In this document: one piece after another, positions 1 through 10,885 of the stretch | How positions within the stretch are numbered: the first letter of the stretch is position 1 | Layout of the letters: every line of letters starts with the position of its first letter | Assembly: GCA_949316235.1 (NCBI GenBank) | Contig: OX438744.1 | Location: 26,337,578 to 26,401,577 of the forward strand | Source of the DNA: Oegoconia quadripuncta | Lineage: Eukaryota; Arthropoda; Insecta; Lepidoptera; Autostichidae | DNA length: 64,000 nucleotides | Reading direction: 5' to 3' | Notes under the pieces: model-generated | Database searches by the model: none | What the model saw: the letters and a program-made list of their open reading frames with translations, nothing else | What the model was told of the DNA's origin: nothing | Made by a program: the position numbers and the translations under genes

Positions 1-73
1 ACCTTCGACATCATCTTCACTTAACATCAGGTGTGATTAAGGTCAAGTACCAACCCGTTGTGCATAAGAAAAA
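1..73 (+). mobile_element. SINE-A 3' tail (cut by window edge)
   Basis: This is the last ~73 bp of SINE-A: the segment matching the tails at 2520-2592 and 7150-7218, ending in an A-rich run. The head lies outside the window or is missing. Confidence 0.85.
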
Positions 74-426
74 TTACACAACGCCGTTAAACTCACAAGA
101 TGTCGTTTTTCGTCAGGGGTTAAAAATGGAGGTCGAGTACTCAATTTTACAGTGCCATTTCACTTTAATTCACTGAGATCTAAAAATATAAATTACAAGA
201 TAAGTAAATCTGGGGATTTTCAAAAGCAGGGTGCTTTATCTTCGAGCACAATGTCAATGTCAATTTCTATCAGATGAGATTATCAATCAATAATATCATC
301 ATCATCATCATGATATCATCAATCAAACACGTAACCGATTTGATCATGGTACGTTCGCCGTGGTTTTCACCTACCAAAACCAGATTCGCATCTTTTTCGT
401 TTGTCTTCTTTCATTCATCGGTTCCA
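74..426. other. Unassigned AT-rich sequence
   Basis: No repeat or gene was recognised. It holds a short ATC/CAT microsatellite at about 290-318. The small open frame here is built on that microsatellite and has no coding look. Confidence 0.5.
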
Positions 427-1560
427 CAAAATCAAAATCAAAAAGTGCTTTATTTTGTAGGTACACAGGGTACACTTAAAATAGTCAGATTTAACATTTT
501 TTAAGCTACTGCTTGTTCAAAAGCCACTTTTCCCCTGAGAAGTACAAGCAAGAAACTCGAGAAGTTGCTCTTTTTCAAAAAAAGGTTTTTATGTTACAAA
601 ATTATTAATTTATATTATAATACGACCGGTTGGTGTAGTGGATAGTGACCCTGTCAGCGAAACCAACGGTTGCGGGTTCGAATCCCGCGAGGGGTAAATG
701 TTTGTGTGATGAATACGAACATTTATTCCCGAGTCACGGATGTTTATATAAATATTTATGTATGTTTATCCGTTATCTAGTATCCATAGCACAAGCTTTG
801 CTTAGTTTCGGACTAGATGATTGGTGTAAGTGTCCGAAATATTTATTTATTATTATTATATTATGTATAATACAATACAATATATATACAATTTATTATT
901 AAAATATCACAAATAAAAAACTAGCCCCAAGTCTCTTATTATTATTATTTATTTAAAAAAAAGAAGAAAAGAAAAAATTTGATTATTAATTGTGAAATAG
1001 CCTAGTTACGCGAACGGGCTGTTCATGTCCATGAATGTTTATCATCTAAATAATCTGATATTTTATAATATGCTTCCTTAATAAGTTTCTGTATAGTAAT
1101 AAGTAATAGTATCCTTAAATTTATTGAAAAGAACATTTTGTATATCAACAGGAACCTTATTAAAAAAGCATAGGGAAGTTTATCTTTATGTCTTGTATTG
1201 ACATCATGTTTATCACTATTTTTCCTAAATGATGCTGATTTTTTTTTGACATATATTAGATTTTCAAAAATGTACTGTGACGAAAAGGTTAGAATATTAT
1301 ACTCTTTAAATCTGTCTCTAAGTGACACTGCAGGTCTCAATTGAAAAATTGCGCGAACGGCTCGTTTTGTAAAACAAAGATTGTATTTATATCCGCGACA
1401 TTTCCCCACAGCAAGATACCGTAAGACATCAGGCTATGGAAATAACTAAAATATACTGATCTAGCAGTATTTACGTCCGATATTTGTCTAATTTTTTTGA
1501 CTGCATAGGCTGCAGAGCTGCGGTAGGCAGCAGACATGTCCTAACCATCTCAGCATACCT
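427..1560 (-). pseudogene. LINE-D copy, reverse strand, split by SINE-B
   Basis: This is a 5'-truncated non-LTR retrotransposon of the jockey/CR1 superfamily. The 3' end is at 427-445 (AAAATC repeats), the 3' UTR at about 446-620, and the C-terminal coding part at about 1020-1540. Residues such as AYAVKKIRQISDVNTA and YFSYFHSLMSYGILLWGN are readable in 1337-1537 and continue in another frame in 1023-1409, so the reading frame is broken near 1380. SINE-B (623-900) interrupts the 3' UTR: the bases either side are contiguous in the copy at 50234-51117. It encodes no functional protein. Confidence 0.85.
623..900 (+). mobile_element. SINE-B, full-length
   Basis: The tRNA-like head has an A-box-like TGGTGTAGTGGATAG and a B box GGTTCGAATCC, followed by a ~150-bp body and a TTA-rich tail. 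It is nearly identical to 5602-5844. It sits inside the reverse-strand LINE-D copy and so inserted after it. It is a SINE head rather than a tRNA gene, because the body is repeated elsewhere and no anticodon arm can be closed with confidence. Confidence 0.85.
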
Positions 1561-2260
1561 TTTTCTATCTTTGTCATTAAGTCTTCTTTTACACATTTAA
1601 GCAATCTTAACTCTCTATCAATAAACATAAAATAGTATTAGGCATAGTCATGAATTCCATCAGAGTTTCTATAAAGACATCTTTACATATAAAAGGTATC
1701 AGCATAAACTATAGCAAACATTAACTGGCAACACTTTCGCATAAATAAATTTCACTTCGCCTCAGCAACTAACCTAAGTATACGACAATATGTTGAGTTT
1801 TATACCGTCTCATGTCTCGCAAACACGGGCTGTTGTCTCAGCTTAGTGGCGGGACGCAAAGTAAACACAAGGCCTCCTTGTTACTCCCTCCAATGTCTGT
1901 CGACAGACTTTGTTTCTCTACAAAAGTAGCGAAACTTTTGTCAGAATTACGCGAGGAATAACAAAACTGGCTAAGGTAGAAAAGATGGCGTGTCTCGTGA
2001 CTTGATCAATGTAGGAATATTCTTAGTGCTAAAAGATTTGAAAGTTGATGTCGATAAACTTTGTGATGTTCATTGTTTTTATCATTTAGAATTTAAGCAC
2101 ACCTGCTTGAAGTACAAAACATGCATTATGCAGCATGTTGATATTGATATGTCAAAATGGACCAGTATTTATCTAACGCTGCAAGTATCGATGAGTAATT
2201 TTAGTACCAGTCGATTGCGAAGAAAAAAATATTTCCTATTATAAATACAAAGGCATACAA
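1561..2260. other. Unassigned sequence
   Basis: No repeat shared within the window and no convincing ORF was recognised. The 84-residue frame at 1990-2244 has no recognisable motif and an AT-driven composition. Confidence 0.5.
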
Positions 2261-2592
2261 CCGCCTCCGTGGCTCAATGTAAACAACATTGGGTTTACGT
2301 TTCGGAGGTCGCGGTTTGATCCCCAGCGGGGTACATATTTAGTACTCGGTTTGGTTGGTGGTATGGCATATTAAATACCCGCCTGGCTAGCTACCACCAT
2401 CGTCTCTAAATCTGCCGCCAAACAGCAATGTCAATAGCATTGTTGTGTTCCGGTTATCAGAGATAAGATAGCCAGTCCTCCAAATAAGATGGGGTTTCCG
2501 GGTTAGTACGCTACCTCCTTCGGCCTCATCTTCACTTAACAACAGATGTGATTGAGGTCAAGTGCAGACCCATTGTCGATAAAAAAAAAAGC
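2261..2592 (+). mobile_element. SINE-A, full-length
   Basis: This is a complete copy. The tRNA-like head (GCCTCCGTGGCTCAATG, with B-box-like GGTTTGATCCCC) is followed by the ~200-bp body and the tail that ends in an A run. It serves here as a reference for the family on the + strand. Confidence 0.9.
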
Positions 2593-2689
2593 ATTTGCAA
2601 CATTTCGGGTAATTTAGCGGTAAAATTTGCCTCTAAATAAATTTTAACCCTCCATTAAAGGGAAACTATGTGCCAAAGGCTATTATAAC

Positions 2690-2870
2690 ATTTCTGACTA
2701 TCCCAACAGCAATGGTTGATATACTACATAAATATTTTTTTGTAAAAAAATACATATTATAAATGAAAACATCCATAACTCGGGTACACATGTCCGTATT
2801 CATCACACAAACAATATGCCCCTAGCTGGATTCGAACCCGCAACTTTTTGGTATAGTGGTCAGAGTAATG
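2690..2870 (-). mobile_element. SINE-C, partial
   Basis: This reverse-strand copy has its B box as GGATTCGAACCCGC near 2830 and the body shared with 48968-49232 and 62085-62284. The head end is truncated after TATAGTGGTCAGAG. Confidence 0.8.
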
Positions 2871-2942
2871 TTTTTATAATATTTCAAAACACGCATTTTA
2901 TTTATTTTATTTCATTCATTTTATTGATAGTACAGAATCAAC

Positions 2943-3024
2943 AGCATCTACAGGTAATTATGGCCCTCCTCTAAAAAATCTTAAACTTTTTGGCCCCCTA
3001 TGAAGAAAGTTTGCCCACCACAGA
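2943..3024 (-). mobile_element. hAT-like MITE fragment
   Basis: This is the reverse complement of the first ~80 bp of the element at 28270-28553. The shared features are the terminal GTGGTGGGCAAAC motif, then AGGGGGCC and AGAGGA...GGCCATAATTACCTGTAG. Only one terminus is present. Confidence 0.65.
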
Positions 3025-3286
3025 TATAGATGATAAGAAAGCATGGACATCAACTGCTCGACGATATACAGTCTATTATATTCTTTTTCTTTCCTTTGCC
3101 GAATCATGAATTGTAGAAATACTTATTTAAAAAGACCAACCCCTGATTTTCATGCTCGTTCTTCTCTGGGGAGTATGCCTTGTGAATGAGCGAAAATTGT
3201 ATGTCATGACGGTCACATGTTATTTTTATAACTTAGAAAATAATATCTGTTTTAGCTTTGTAGCAACTCACAGACTCCTCTCTTGA

Positions 3287-3628
3287 TTTTTTTTTATGCA
3301 CAACGGGTTGGTACTTGACCTCAATCACACCTGATGTTAAGTGAAGATGAGGTCGAAGGTGGGAGCGTACTGACCCGGAAACCCCAACACATTTTGGGGA
3401 CTGTAGACAGTCCCCACAAATGTGTTGGGGTTGGGGTCCCCACAAACGCTAAGCTAGAGCTTAGCTTGGCGGCAGATTTAGATAAGATGGTGGTAGCTAG
3501 CCAGGCGGACATTTAAAATGCCCTACCACCAACCAAACCGAGTACTTAAACATATACCCCGCTGGGGATCGAACCCGCGACCTCCGAATCGTAAACGCAA
3601 TGTTGTTTACATTGAGCCACGGAGGCGG
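3287..3628 (-). mobile_element. SINE-A with internal snap-back rearrangement
   Basis: This is a reverse-strand copy with head and tail intact. The middle of the body (about 3382-3465) has been replaced by two short inverted repeats that are absent from every other copy in the window (see findings). Confidence 0.88.
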
Positions 3629-3924
3629 AGGATTCTTTCGCGTTGTGGATATTTAGTTAGATATTATGTTAACTCCATATTTGAAATTACTGTTATATTA
3701 AACGTGTATCATAATGATTCATACAATTATCACACAACCACCATACAACATGATCTTAACACAAGTCGCACTTATAGATATTATTACAAATTTTGCAATG
3801 ATAGGGCTTTCTCTCGCAAGGCACTAGCTGAAAATTTGTGTCTTACCGCTATAGGTGAGGATTTATCAACACTAAGGTACAGATACCTACATTTGTGGTA
3901 CAGATACACATACAACGCTATTAT

Positions 3925-4075
3925 AAGTTGTAGCCGTTGTAATTAATTTTTATTTTTTAATTACTGTAAAATAAGGCTACATTTCGATAACCAAGCAGAA
4001 TGATTGTGCGGTCGCATATTTTTGTATGTGTTTCTTTAATATGCAAATAAACGTTTTATCTATGTATCTATCAAA
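3925..4075 (+). repeat. Rep-J-type TATC-tailed repeat
   Basis: The segment shares its ordered blocks with 53735-53870 (ATTACTG, GAGGC/AAGGC, TTTCGA, ATTGTGCGGT, AAACGTTTTATCTAT) and ends in a TATC-rich tail. That layout fits the 3' end of a non-LTR element. No coding part is visible. Confidence 0.6.
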
Positions 4076-4277
4076 TAGGACATTATCCATTCCCAGCTAG
4101 GCTTACCATACGATAGAATTTGACCCGACGGAAGTTGTCATTATGAGAAGTTATTATTCCGATAAGTTGGCGTTTTGCGAACGGTTGTCATTTTGAGAAA
4201 TTGTCATTATGAGCTGAATTCTACAGAAGTTTGGCAATGTCAGAATTATTGGATTATTTAAGTATCGGTACTAACCT

Positions 4278-4445
4278 TTTTAGGGTTCCTTGTAGTCAAC
4301 ATGGAACCCTTATAGTTACACCATATCTCCCCCCACTCCATAAAAGAAAAGTGTACTTTCGTTTAAAATTATTTGTCAAACAACAAAAAGCCCCCTTCTA
4401 AGCAAGTACGGAACCCTATACTGCACGTAGCCCGACACGCACTTG
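4278..4445. repeat. Short repeat with AGGGTTCC / GGAACCCT termini
   Basis: The inverted ends AGGGTTCC...GGAACCCTATA enclose about 150 bp, with a further ATGGAACCCTTATAG motif inside. From general knowledge this motif set recurs in lepidopteran non-autonomous elements. There is no second copy in this window to confirm the boundaries. Confidence 0.45.
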
Positions 4446-4514
4446 GTCCGTTTATTTTTCTTCTCTTTGGTAACAATCACCCAGTCAAACAATCATCTTC
4501 GTCAGCGTAACAAG

Positions 4515-4621
4515 ATGGCCACTGCTCCCAAAACAAAAAGCGGCTACAAATCAAAACGTCGCCACTTATTAAGCCACCATCCCACTCCGAGCACGAGTCG
4601 TATAAGTTCAAACGTCAGCTG
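4515..4621 (+). CDS. Candidate first coding exon (weak)
   Basis: An ATG in good context (AACAAGATGGCC) opens 35 codons rich in Lys, Ser and His (MATAPKTKSGYKSKRRHLLS...). The frame reaches a textbook 5' splice donor, CTG|GTGAGT, at 4621/4622, and would stop two codons later if unspliced. The sequence is not part of any repeat recognised here. If it is a real first exon, the next exon is not obvious downstream. I do not recognise the protein, and chance occurrence is quite possible. Confidence 0.25.
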
Positions 4622-4627
4622 GTGAGT

Positions 4628-5370
4628 TGACGACACGCTGTAAAGGCCTTTGCATAATGAAAGTAGAAGTGGGTCATACACTGGTAATTAAAACTGCATA
4701 GATTAAGGAAAATTACTTAGAGAATTGAAGTGGTATGAAATCCGCTAGTCAACGCGTGCTTATGGCGCGCTGCATTCATAAACGTACGTGATGCTCAGGG
4801 CCTGATTTACCCACAGGCTTTAGGCTAGAGCCTAGGGCGTAAGGACCGGGGGACGCTGAGCTTGCCTTTTCAAGCACCAGTTATTTGTTATTAGTAAGAT
4901 AAGATAATATTTATTTCTAAACAATTCTAAATACAAATTGAGCGTAGAAAAACAAAATTATTTAATTTGTTTTTGAACCGAGAGGATTAAAAGAAGTGTA
5001 CGTGTCCTTGTACACATTCTAAAGGCAGTAGTTTAGTCACGTCCTTTATGTTATTAGGAAAAACGTTCGTAATCCTCTGTAGAACATCTGCGCCTGCGTT
5101 CCACTAACTATCCTCACTAGCTGTAATGAAATGTCGGTGTAACCGCACACCTCACCGCGAGATTTACGAACGATACGCCGACTAACTAATTTAATTAGAA
5201 CGACTTTATGGTAGCTATAATTAATTAATATAAGCGAATAGAAACTAAACTCGTCTACTGAAATTGTAATAGCTCGGAAGATGAACGTTTGTTATTAGAT
5301 GCTTTAAGGAAACTCTTCTGTATAGTCGACAGCGTGTTCAGTGTAAACTTATCAATTTCAAGTTTCTTTT
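4628..5370. other. Unassigned sequence
   Basis: Nothing was recognised apart from short AT-rich runs. If 4515-4621 is an exon, this would be intron. Confidence 0.4.
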
Positions 5371-5430
5371 AAGAGGGCTTAATCCGTCTAGTGGCGCTCT
5401 CATTGGATAAATTAAGATTTATTGTTAAAT
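5371..5430. repeat. Rep-K, short repeat
   Basis: About 60 bp starting AAGAGGG and containing CTCATTGGATAAATTAAGAT match 26024-26080 closely, with a few substitutions and one indel. The function is unknown. Confidence 0.6.
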
Positions 5431-5502
5431 AGATAGATAGATACATAATTTGTTTATTTGCTTATCATTGTGCAAAGTGCTTAGAACTTTGCACAATGAT
5501 AA
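5427..5502 (-). repeat. TAGA-tail remnant plus 16-bp hairpin
   Basis: A short (TAGA)n run at about 5431-5443 is followed by perfect inverted arms 5462-5477 and 5487-5502 (TTATCATTGTGCAAAG) with a 9-nt loop. The run resembles the reverse complement of the TATC tails elsewhere in the window. Confidence 0.6.
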
Positions 5503-5601
5503 CAATTAGTAATACAGAACAGTATAGTATAGTAGTATTACAGGAATAAAAATTCTAAAATGTCACTTATTATGTGCTGTAGGGACAAAATGGTTCCAAC
5601 T

Positions 5602-5844
5602 GACGACCGATTGGTGTAGTGGATAGTGACCCTATCAGCGAAACCAACGGTTGCGGGTTCGAATCCCGCGAGGGGTAAATGTTTGTGTGATGAATACGAA
5701 CATTTATTCCCGAGTCTTGGATGTTTATATAAATATTTATGTATGTTTATCCGTTATCTAGTATCCATAGCACAAGCTTTGCTTAGTTTCGGACTAATTG
5801 ATTGGTGTAAGTGTCCGAAATATTAAAAAAAAAAAAAAAAAAAA
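5602..5844 (+). mobile_element. SINE-B, full-length with poly-A
   Basis: It is almost identical to 623-858 and ends in a run of about 20 A at 5825-5844. The clean A run and close match suggest a fairly recent insertion. Confidence 0.88.
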
Positions 5845-6885
5845 CTCAGCATGGGGCTCCGCCCGCGGACGGATGGAGCGCTGGTATTCTGTTGGGACCA
5901 GTTTGGAACTAGTGGGCGGTATGGAACGCAAATGGATATGAAATACACATAATTATGTTGATAATATACAAGTTATTAAATATATATATATAATATTATA
6001 TAATATAACATTATATTATGTTATGTTATGTTATAAACAATAAATCATATTTAAGTATATATTATTATATATTTATACTACAATAAAAATCCATGTAGAT
6101 GTAAATAAAGTACTGCAAAAATCCCTTATAAATTATTGTGCACAACCTACCTGGATTTTTCTTATCCACTGAGAAGTGGATAAAACTATATTAGCGACAA
6201 AACCGACTAGTTGTACAATTCTATGTAAAGTTTTTTTAACAAATGTAAACCGTATTTCTTGAGCCTTATAGTATAGTATAGGTATATAAGTTATAAATCC
6301 GATAAGGCGCCCTAATTGAAAGCGCTTGATGCCCTCCTGGTATACAGTCCGGGCGCTTCAACATAGCAATGCTGGGTGACACTTCTTGTATGAACTGGCG
6401 CCTCATGGCAGTCATCGTTCATTGGAATCGTCACGTCCGACGTGCGTGCCGGTCCACACTTTACTTCCACGTGGGCTGAATTAGCAAGTGGCTGGAGTGG
6501 TTCTACTTTTCATTTTCAGTTCTCTGCAAAATTCTGACATGGCAATAGACGCACTAAAATAAAAAATGCCCGCCTTATTCTCTCAGAACCATCCCCTATC
6601 CCAAGTAAGCCGACTCGCTTGTAATTGATCACACGATTTTCACACACATACACACACGTACACAATAGTACTCCGATCTTTGCATCTCGTATATACATAA
6701 GACCAACGTTTGCTTATCCACGTGTATTTTCAAATTATTATTGATTATGATTGCCCTCGCCGGTGTAATGAACGAAGGTCATGCTGGCTGGATAAATCAT
6801 GGTTTCAGATCTTCTCCAATTTAGTGGTGAGTCAACATAATTTTCGAGCCTTTTGGAATTTTTCTCACGATTACCTTTAGCTTGT
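5845..6885. other. Unassigned sequence with AT microsatellite
   Basis: About 5975-6075 is a TA/TATGTTA low-complexity tract. The rest has no repeat or ORF I recognise. Confidence 0.5.
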
Positions 6886-7218
6886 ACCGCCTCCGTGGCT
6901 CAATGTAAACAACATTGGGTTTACGATTCGGAGGTAGCGGGTTCGATCCCCAGCGGGGTACATGTTTAAGTACTCGGTTTGGTTTGTGGTAGGGCATTTT
7001 AAATGTCTGCCTGGCTAGCCACCACCATCTTATCTAAATCTGCCGCCAAGCAGCAATGTTAATAGCATTGTTGTGTTCCGGTTGTTAGAGATATGATAGC
7101 CAGTCCCCCAAATGTAATGAGGTTTCCGGGTCAGTACGCTTCCACTTTCGACCTCATCTTCACTTAAAATCAGGTATGATTGAGGTCAAGTACCGATCGG
7201 TTGTGCATAAAAAAAAAG
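6886..7218 (+). mobile_element. SINE-A, full-length
   Basis: The copy is complete, with B box GGTTCGATCCCC, body, tail and terminal A run. Confidence 0.9.
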
Positions 7219-7364
7219 CTTCCTGAACATTAACCGGGAGTGTTAATGTTTGTGGCATGTATTGTGGCGCTGTCCATGGTGTATCATCACATGGTCAAGC
7301 ATCACTTAATTTCCTTTCTCATAACTTAAGCTTTATGACTGATTTTGAATTCAATTAGCTACAC

Positions 7365-7550
7365 TGCCGCCGAAGGAAGAAATTTCTTTCCTACTTCACT
7401 CCTTTAACTCTTCTTTTGGCTGGGGTCTAAGATAGCAATAGAGTCACGGAGAGCAATGTTTTCCTTCAGTAGGCGCTGTGTCGAACACCACTGTTGATCC
7501 TGGCTTACAGGAGTTGCAGGAGGGGTGTGAAGGCTAATAACTTCCCGACA
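7365..7550 (-). repeat. Rep-P, partial (LINE-like)
   Basis: It is the reverse complement of part of 38703-39137: the segment encoding TPVSQDQQW-like residues, CTTCAGTAGGCGCTGTG and the GGGGTCTAAG block. It is truncated at both ends and degenerate. Confidence 0.7.
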
Positions 7551-8239
7551 CCTTTTACAAAAAGACGGTCACGAACTGACAAACTGCAAATGTTTGTCTT
7601 GTAACAATTCCACACCCATTTTTGAGAAAATGACTCTTGGCACACGGATAGATATAGAGACAGACGACAGTGATCATTTTTCAACTCAACTCAACTCAAA
7701 TCATTTATTGCATTCCTTATGTTTTGTTTTGATGATTATAAGGACCTTGTGAAGGCACAGCAACATGAGAGAGTAGCATGCACTAATTTAAATAATTACA
7801 TAAAATTCTTAATACATTATTTACAAGCTAGAGAATTAACCTATTATATTATCATATGTATTTTTACCTTTATATTCCAATTATATTATTAAATATTCAC
7901 TTTTGAGATACGAAAACCTAAAAGTGTACAATTTTTTTATTTTATTTGGTTACCAAGTTTCGCAGAATTTTACAGCTGTGAAATGAACGTTCTTTGAATT
8001 GTGTAAGTGTCTGCTAAAGCAATTTCTCATGAGGGTCAATAATGTTAAATTCAATGATAATTTCCATATCGACGGCTGAGATACGCCACAAATTCGAGAC
8101 CCTGTTCCAAGCCGGGATGTAATAGTCCTGTTACCGCCGCAAACTATTCAGAGCTTGCGTCCTTTCTCTCCATGTAACATATAGAGGAATATATATCATG
8201 AGCATGATTAAATATGTACTGTGGTTAGACCCTCCGATG
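7551..8239. other. Unassigned, with TCAAC microsatellite
   Basis: A short (ACTCA)n run at about 7682-7700 precedes CATTTATTGCATTCC, which could be the reverse-strand 3' end of a LINE with a simple-repeat tail. Nothing else was recognised. Confidence 0.4.
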
Positions 8240-8247
8240 GTCTAGGT

Positions 8248-8963
8248 CATAGGTTCCCAAACGGTGGGGCACGCCCCCCATGGTGTGTTACCCAGGGGGG
8301 CGCAAACAGCTCTAGATAAACCTATTTTTATGCAAGACTAAGCAATTGCCAACTTAATTGTTTGATTAATTTATCAAACAGAACTATGTAAACCAGGACC
8401 CCAGCTATTCATTTCCATGGTAGTCATGGGCTCACCCCCTGTCACGTGTACATTTCTGTATATTTCGAATGGAGAACCGTGTATCTTGTTTCAAGAATTA
8501 AACTTTTAATAACTTCCAACATTTACAGGGGTCCTAATATGCTGTGAATAAACGTAATTGGTATTAAATTGATCAAATAAAGTGTAAACTGACTGTGTTA
8601 GAGCTTTAGTTAAGTTAAATAATATTGTAGAAATTAAAATGCGTAATAAACTATGAATTTGAGATTTAATAAATATTGCAAATAGATTTTACAATGAAGA
8701 GCACGACTAGCCATTGTTGCACTTATCGGAAGTATATAGAAGTAGTATTGATATACTTAAAAAACTTATATCTCAAATTTGCGTTGTAATGTAAAAATGA
8801 AAACAATGAAAACATTACCGAAATTACATTTTTAATTTGTATTTTCAGACTGATCTGAACAAATATTATTATAGAAAAAAATCGCGAGTTTCTGTGAAAC
8901 AAGAAGAGAAGATGACGCGGTATGTTCAATGGGGGCGTTATTTGAAAAGGTTGAGAACCCGTG
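8248..8963. mobile_element. hAT-like non-autonomous element
   Basis: The ends are imperfect inverted repeats: GGTTCCCAAAC at the left, and GGTTGAGAACC at the right, which reads GGTTCTCAACC in complement. Likely 8-bp target duplications flank them (GTCTAGGT at 8240-8247, GTCTAAGA at 8964-8971; 6 of 8 match). The interior is AT-rich, has no transposase ORF, and contains a Rep-L-like block at about 8430-8520. The hAT assignment rests on the end motif and the 8-bp duplication. Confidence 0.65.
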
Positions 8964-9174
8964 GTCTAAGATTTTATCTAATTTTAACCTTAAATAGGGT
9001 TGATAGATTTGTTTAAAGATCCTATTGGTCCAGTGGGTAGTGAAAAGTCAAAAATGTCAAATTTGTTTGATTTATGTTTATTTCTTTTTTTTTATAAAAT
9101 TTTATTTAATTTGCAATGTTCGTATGTAAGTAGTCCGTTTCGAAATTTGCAAAGCATTTTTTAACCACTATCTG

Positions 9175-9447
9175 ATTGAGTTGAAATTCGACAGATTTGT
9201 GTAAATTCGGTGACAATGCAATATTATGGTACCATTTAGCTGATCTGATGATGGAGCTGGGATGTAGAGACTAACTCCCTGATGGCAAATGGCAAGATAG
9301 TTGAATTTGGGCTAGTTTGGTTTGTTGCCATGAGCACTTTCCATTACACATGATGACGAGGGTCTGAAGATGGAGCCAGAAGATTGCCACTGGAACTCCT
9401 CGATGGAGTTTATGTTACTCGTCTTTGTACTAGAATAATATGTGATA
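9175..9447. repeat. Rep-Q left part, interrupted by LINE-Z
   Basis: It matches 43620-43890 (GAGCTGATCTGATGATGGAG..., TGTTGCCATGAGCACTTTCC..., CTCGTCTTTGTACTAGAATA...). It resumes at 9950-10010 after the LINE-Z insertion. Confidence 0.8.
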
Positions 9448-9456
9448 ATCATGATG

Positions 9457-9940
9457 TACCAGTATTCAACAGTGCCCCAAAGACTCCAGAGTCGTAATAA
9501 CTTTTTTAAGTGCGTTGCTCCCGTACAAGGTGTGGCTTCGGATGCTCGCTGCAGCCTGTGGCGGCAAAGATACTCTCTTGCGTCGTTCCTCCCGCTCAAG
9601 GAGTCTCTTCCTCCTGGATACGATTTGCCATGGCCAACATGGAAATCCTTAAATCGGCTTCGAACTCAGGTTGACCGCAGCAAAGATAATCTGTGCAGGT
9701 GGGGCTTCTCCGATGGCGGGAGTGATCGATGCGAGTGCGGAGTCTCCCCACAGACAATGGATCACGTATTGTCTTGCCCCGCGTGTCCTGACAGTTGCAC
9801 CTTTGACGACCTCCTTAACGCCACAGACAGTGCTGTAACAGCAAGTTTTATTGGACCAAAACTTAGCCACTCTAACAGTTAGAGTGGCTAAGTTTTGGTC
9901 CAATAAAATTTGAAACTTGCCTCGACACGAAAAGAAGAAG
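9457..9940 (+). pseudogene. LINE-Z 3' end, C-terminal zinc-knuckle fragment
   Basis: This is the 5'-truncated 3' end of a non-LTR retrotransposon, readable as protein in 9442-9882. The residues PWPTWKSLNRLRTQV, then the Cys/His motif CRWGF...CECG...QTMDHVLSCPAC, resemble the C-terminal knuckle downstream of RT in several LINE clades. It is flanked by a 9-bp duplication ATCATGATG (9448-9456 and 9941-9949) and ends in GAAGAAG. Compared with 54776-55190 it carries an extra inverted duplication (9841-9877) that changes the last residues. Confidence 0.85.
9841..9920. repeat. Perfect 31-bp inverted repeat with 1-nt spacer
   Basis: The arms 9846-9876 and 9878-9908 are exact complements. They extend to GCAAG/CTTGC at the outer edges after a 7-nt gap. 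The structure is absent from the sister copy at 54.8 kb. Confidence 0.95.
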
Positions 9941-9949
9941 ATCATGATG

Positions 9950-10010
9950 GAGCATTAAAAGCTTGTTTTAAAAATATTTTTAATGTACAACTTATTTATT
10001 ACTTTTTAAG
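9950..10010. repeat. Rep-Q right part
   Basis: It continues Rep-Q after LINE-Z (GAGCATTAAA...TATTTTTAATGTA), matching 43893-43945. Confidence 0.75.
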
Positions 10011-10418
10011 GCGAAAATTATCTACTTATAAAACCCGGAACACTAGTTTAAAAATATAAAATTTTTCATTCTCACTAAGTTTCCTATTCACGGTTGCAGA
10101 AATAGGTCATCGCATAAACTCCATACTACATTGTCTGACGAATAGGTAACTAAATTGAATAAAGACCCTCATATACGTGCATATTTCACTTAGCAGGGTT
10201 AAGCGACACCGAGGCGGTTCGGCCATAATTAAGCTTCAACTAGCGGTCGAAACTGAGGCCGAAGCAGTCGGCTTTCATCTACGAGAGCGGGGCATTCCTT
10301 TCTGTCCCAACGTGTTAAATGATGACTGGGATACTCCTTTTCCTACCATTCCTACCATTCCTACCATTGTATGTTGCGATTGATAGATGTCCTTGTTCAT
10401 ATCTAAATCACAATAATA

Positions 10419-10747
10419 TTGGGTCTTTACCTATGAAATTGGAATTTTTTTTCTTCGTTAATCATATGTACTAATTCCTGCGATTTTCAAAGCTATATCC
10501 AAATTTGTTTTTTATTTGGAAAATGGAATATTATTTCAAGGTTTCACATGAAATATTTTTTAATTTCTGGGCTAAATCACATAATAAAAAAAATTTGAAC
10601 AGAGCTCTTTTCATGTGCTTCCAATAATCATTTCTTAGATTCGCTATCCGATAATACACACAAAGTTTAGCTAAGCTGTTTGTGTGGAGAAAACAGTCTT
10701 AATGAAAATTTTCATACAAAACGCCAATTTCATAGGTAAGAAACTAA
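10419..10747 (-). mobile_element. MITE-T, internally deleted copy
   Basis: The termini TTGGGTCTTTACCTATGAAA and its inverted partner lie between TA dinucleotides (10417-10418, 10748-10749). The copy lacks about 100 bp of the interior seen in 12505-12928 and is in the opposite orientation. The TA target and TIR fit a Tc1/mariner-type MITE. No transposase is present. Confidence 0.85.
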
Positions 10748-10885
10748 TACCAGAGTCTGGTCAACAAAAGCGCGGCAAATTCAAAAACTCTTCATGTGGT
10801 ATAACTAATTACAGCAGGATAAAACAGTTTTGATACTTGAATATTTCTTTTTAACGACAATCAATTTGTTATTAGTTTTATTTAT

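Noticed and set aside
645..700. tRNA gene at the SINE-B head
   Set aside because: A- and B-box-like motifs are present, but the same body follows in every copy and the copies are scattered and diverged. It is a SINE head, not a functional tRNA.
2261..2340. tRNA gene at SINE-A heads
   Set aside because: The head is followed by the same ~250-bp body and A-rich tail in all copies. No convincing anticodon loop is seen.
3321..3516. ORFs overlapping on both strands near 3.4 kb
   Set aside because: They lie within SINE-A and its hairpins and are not coding.
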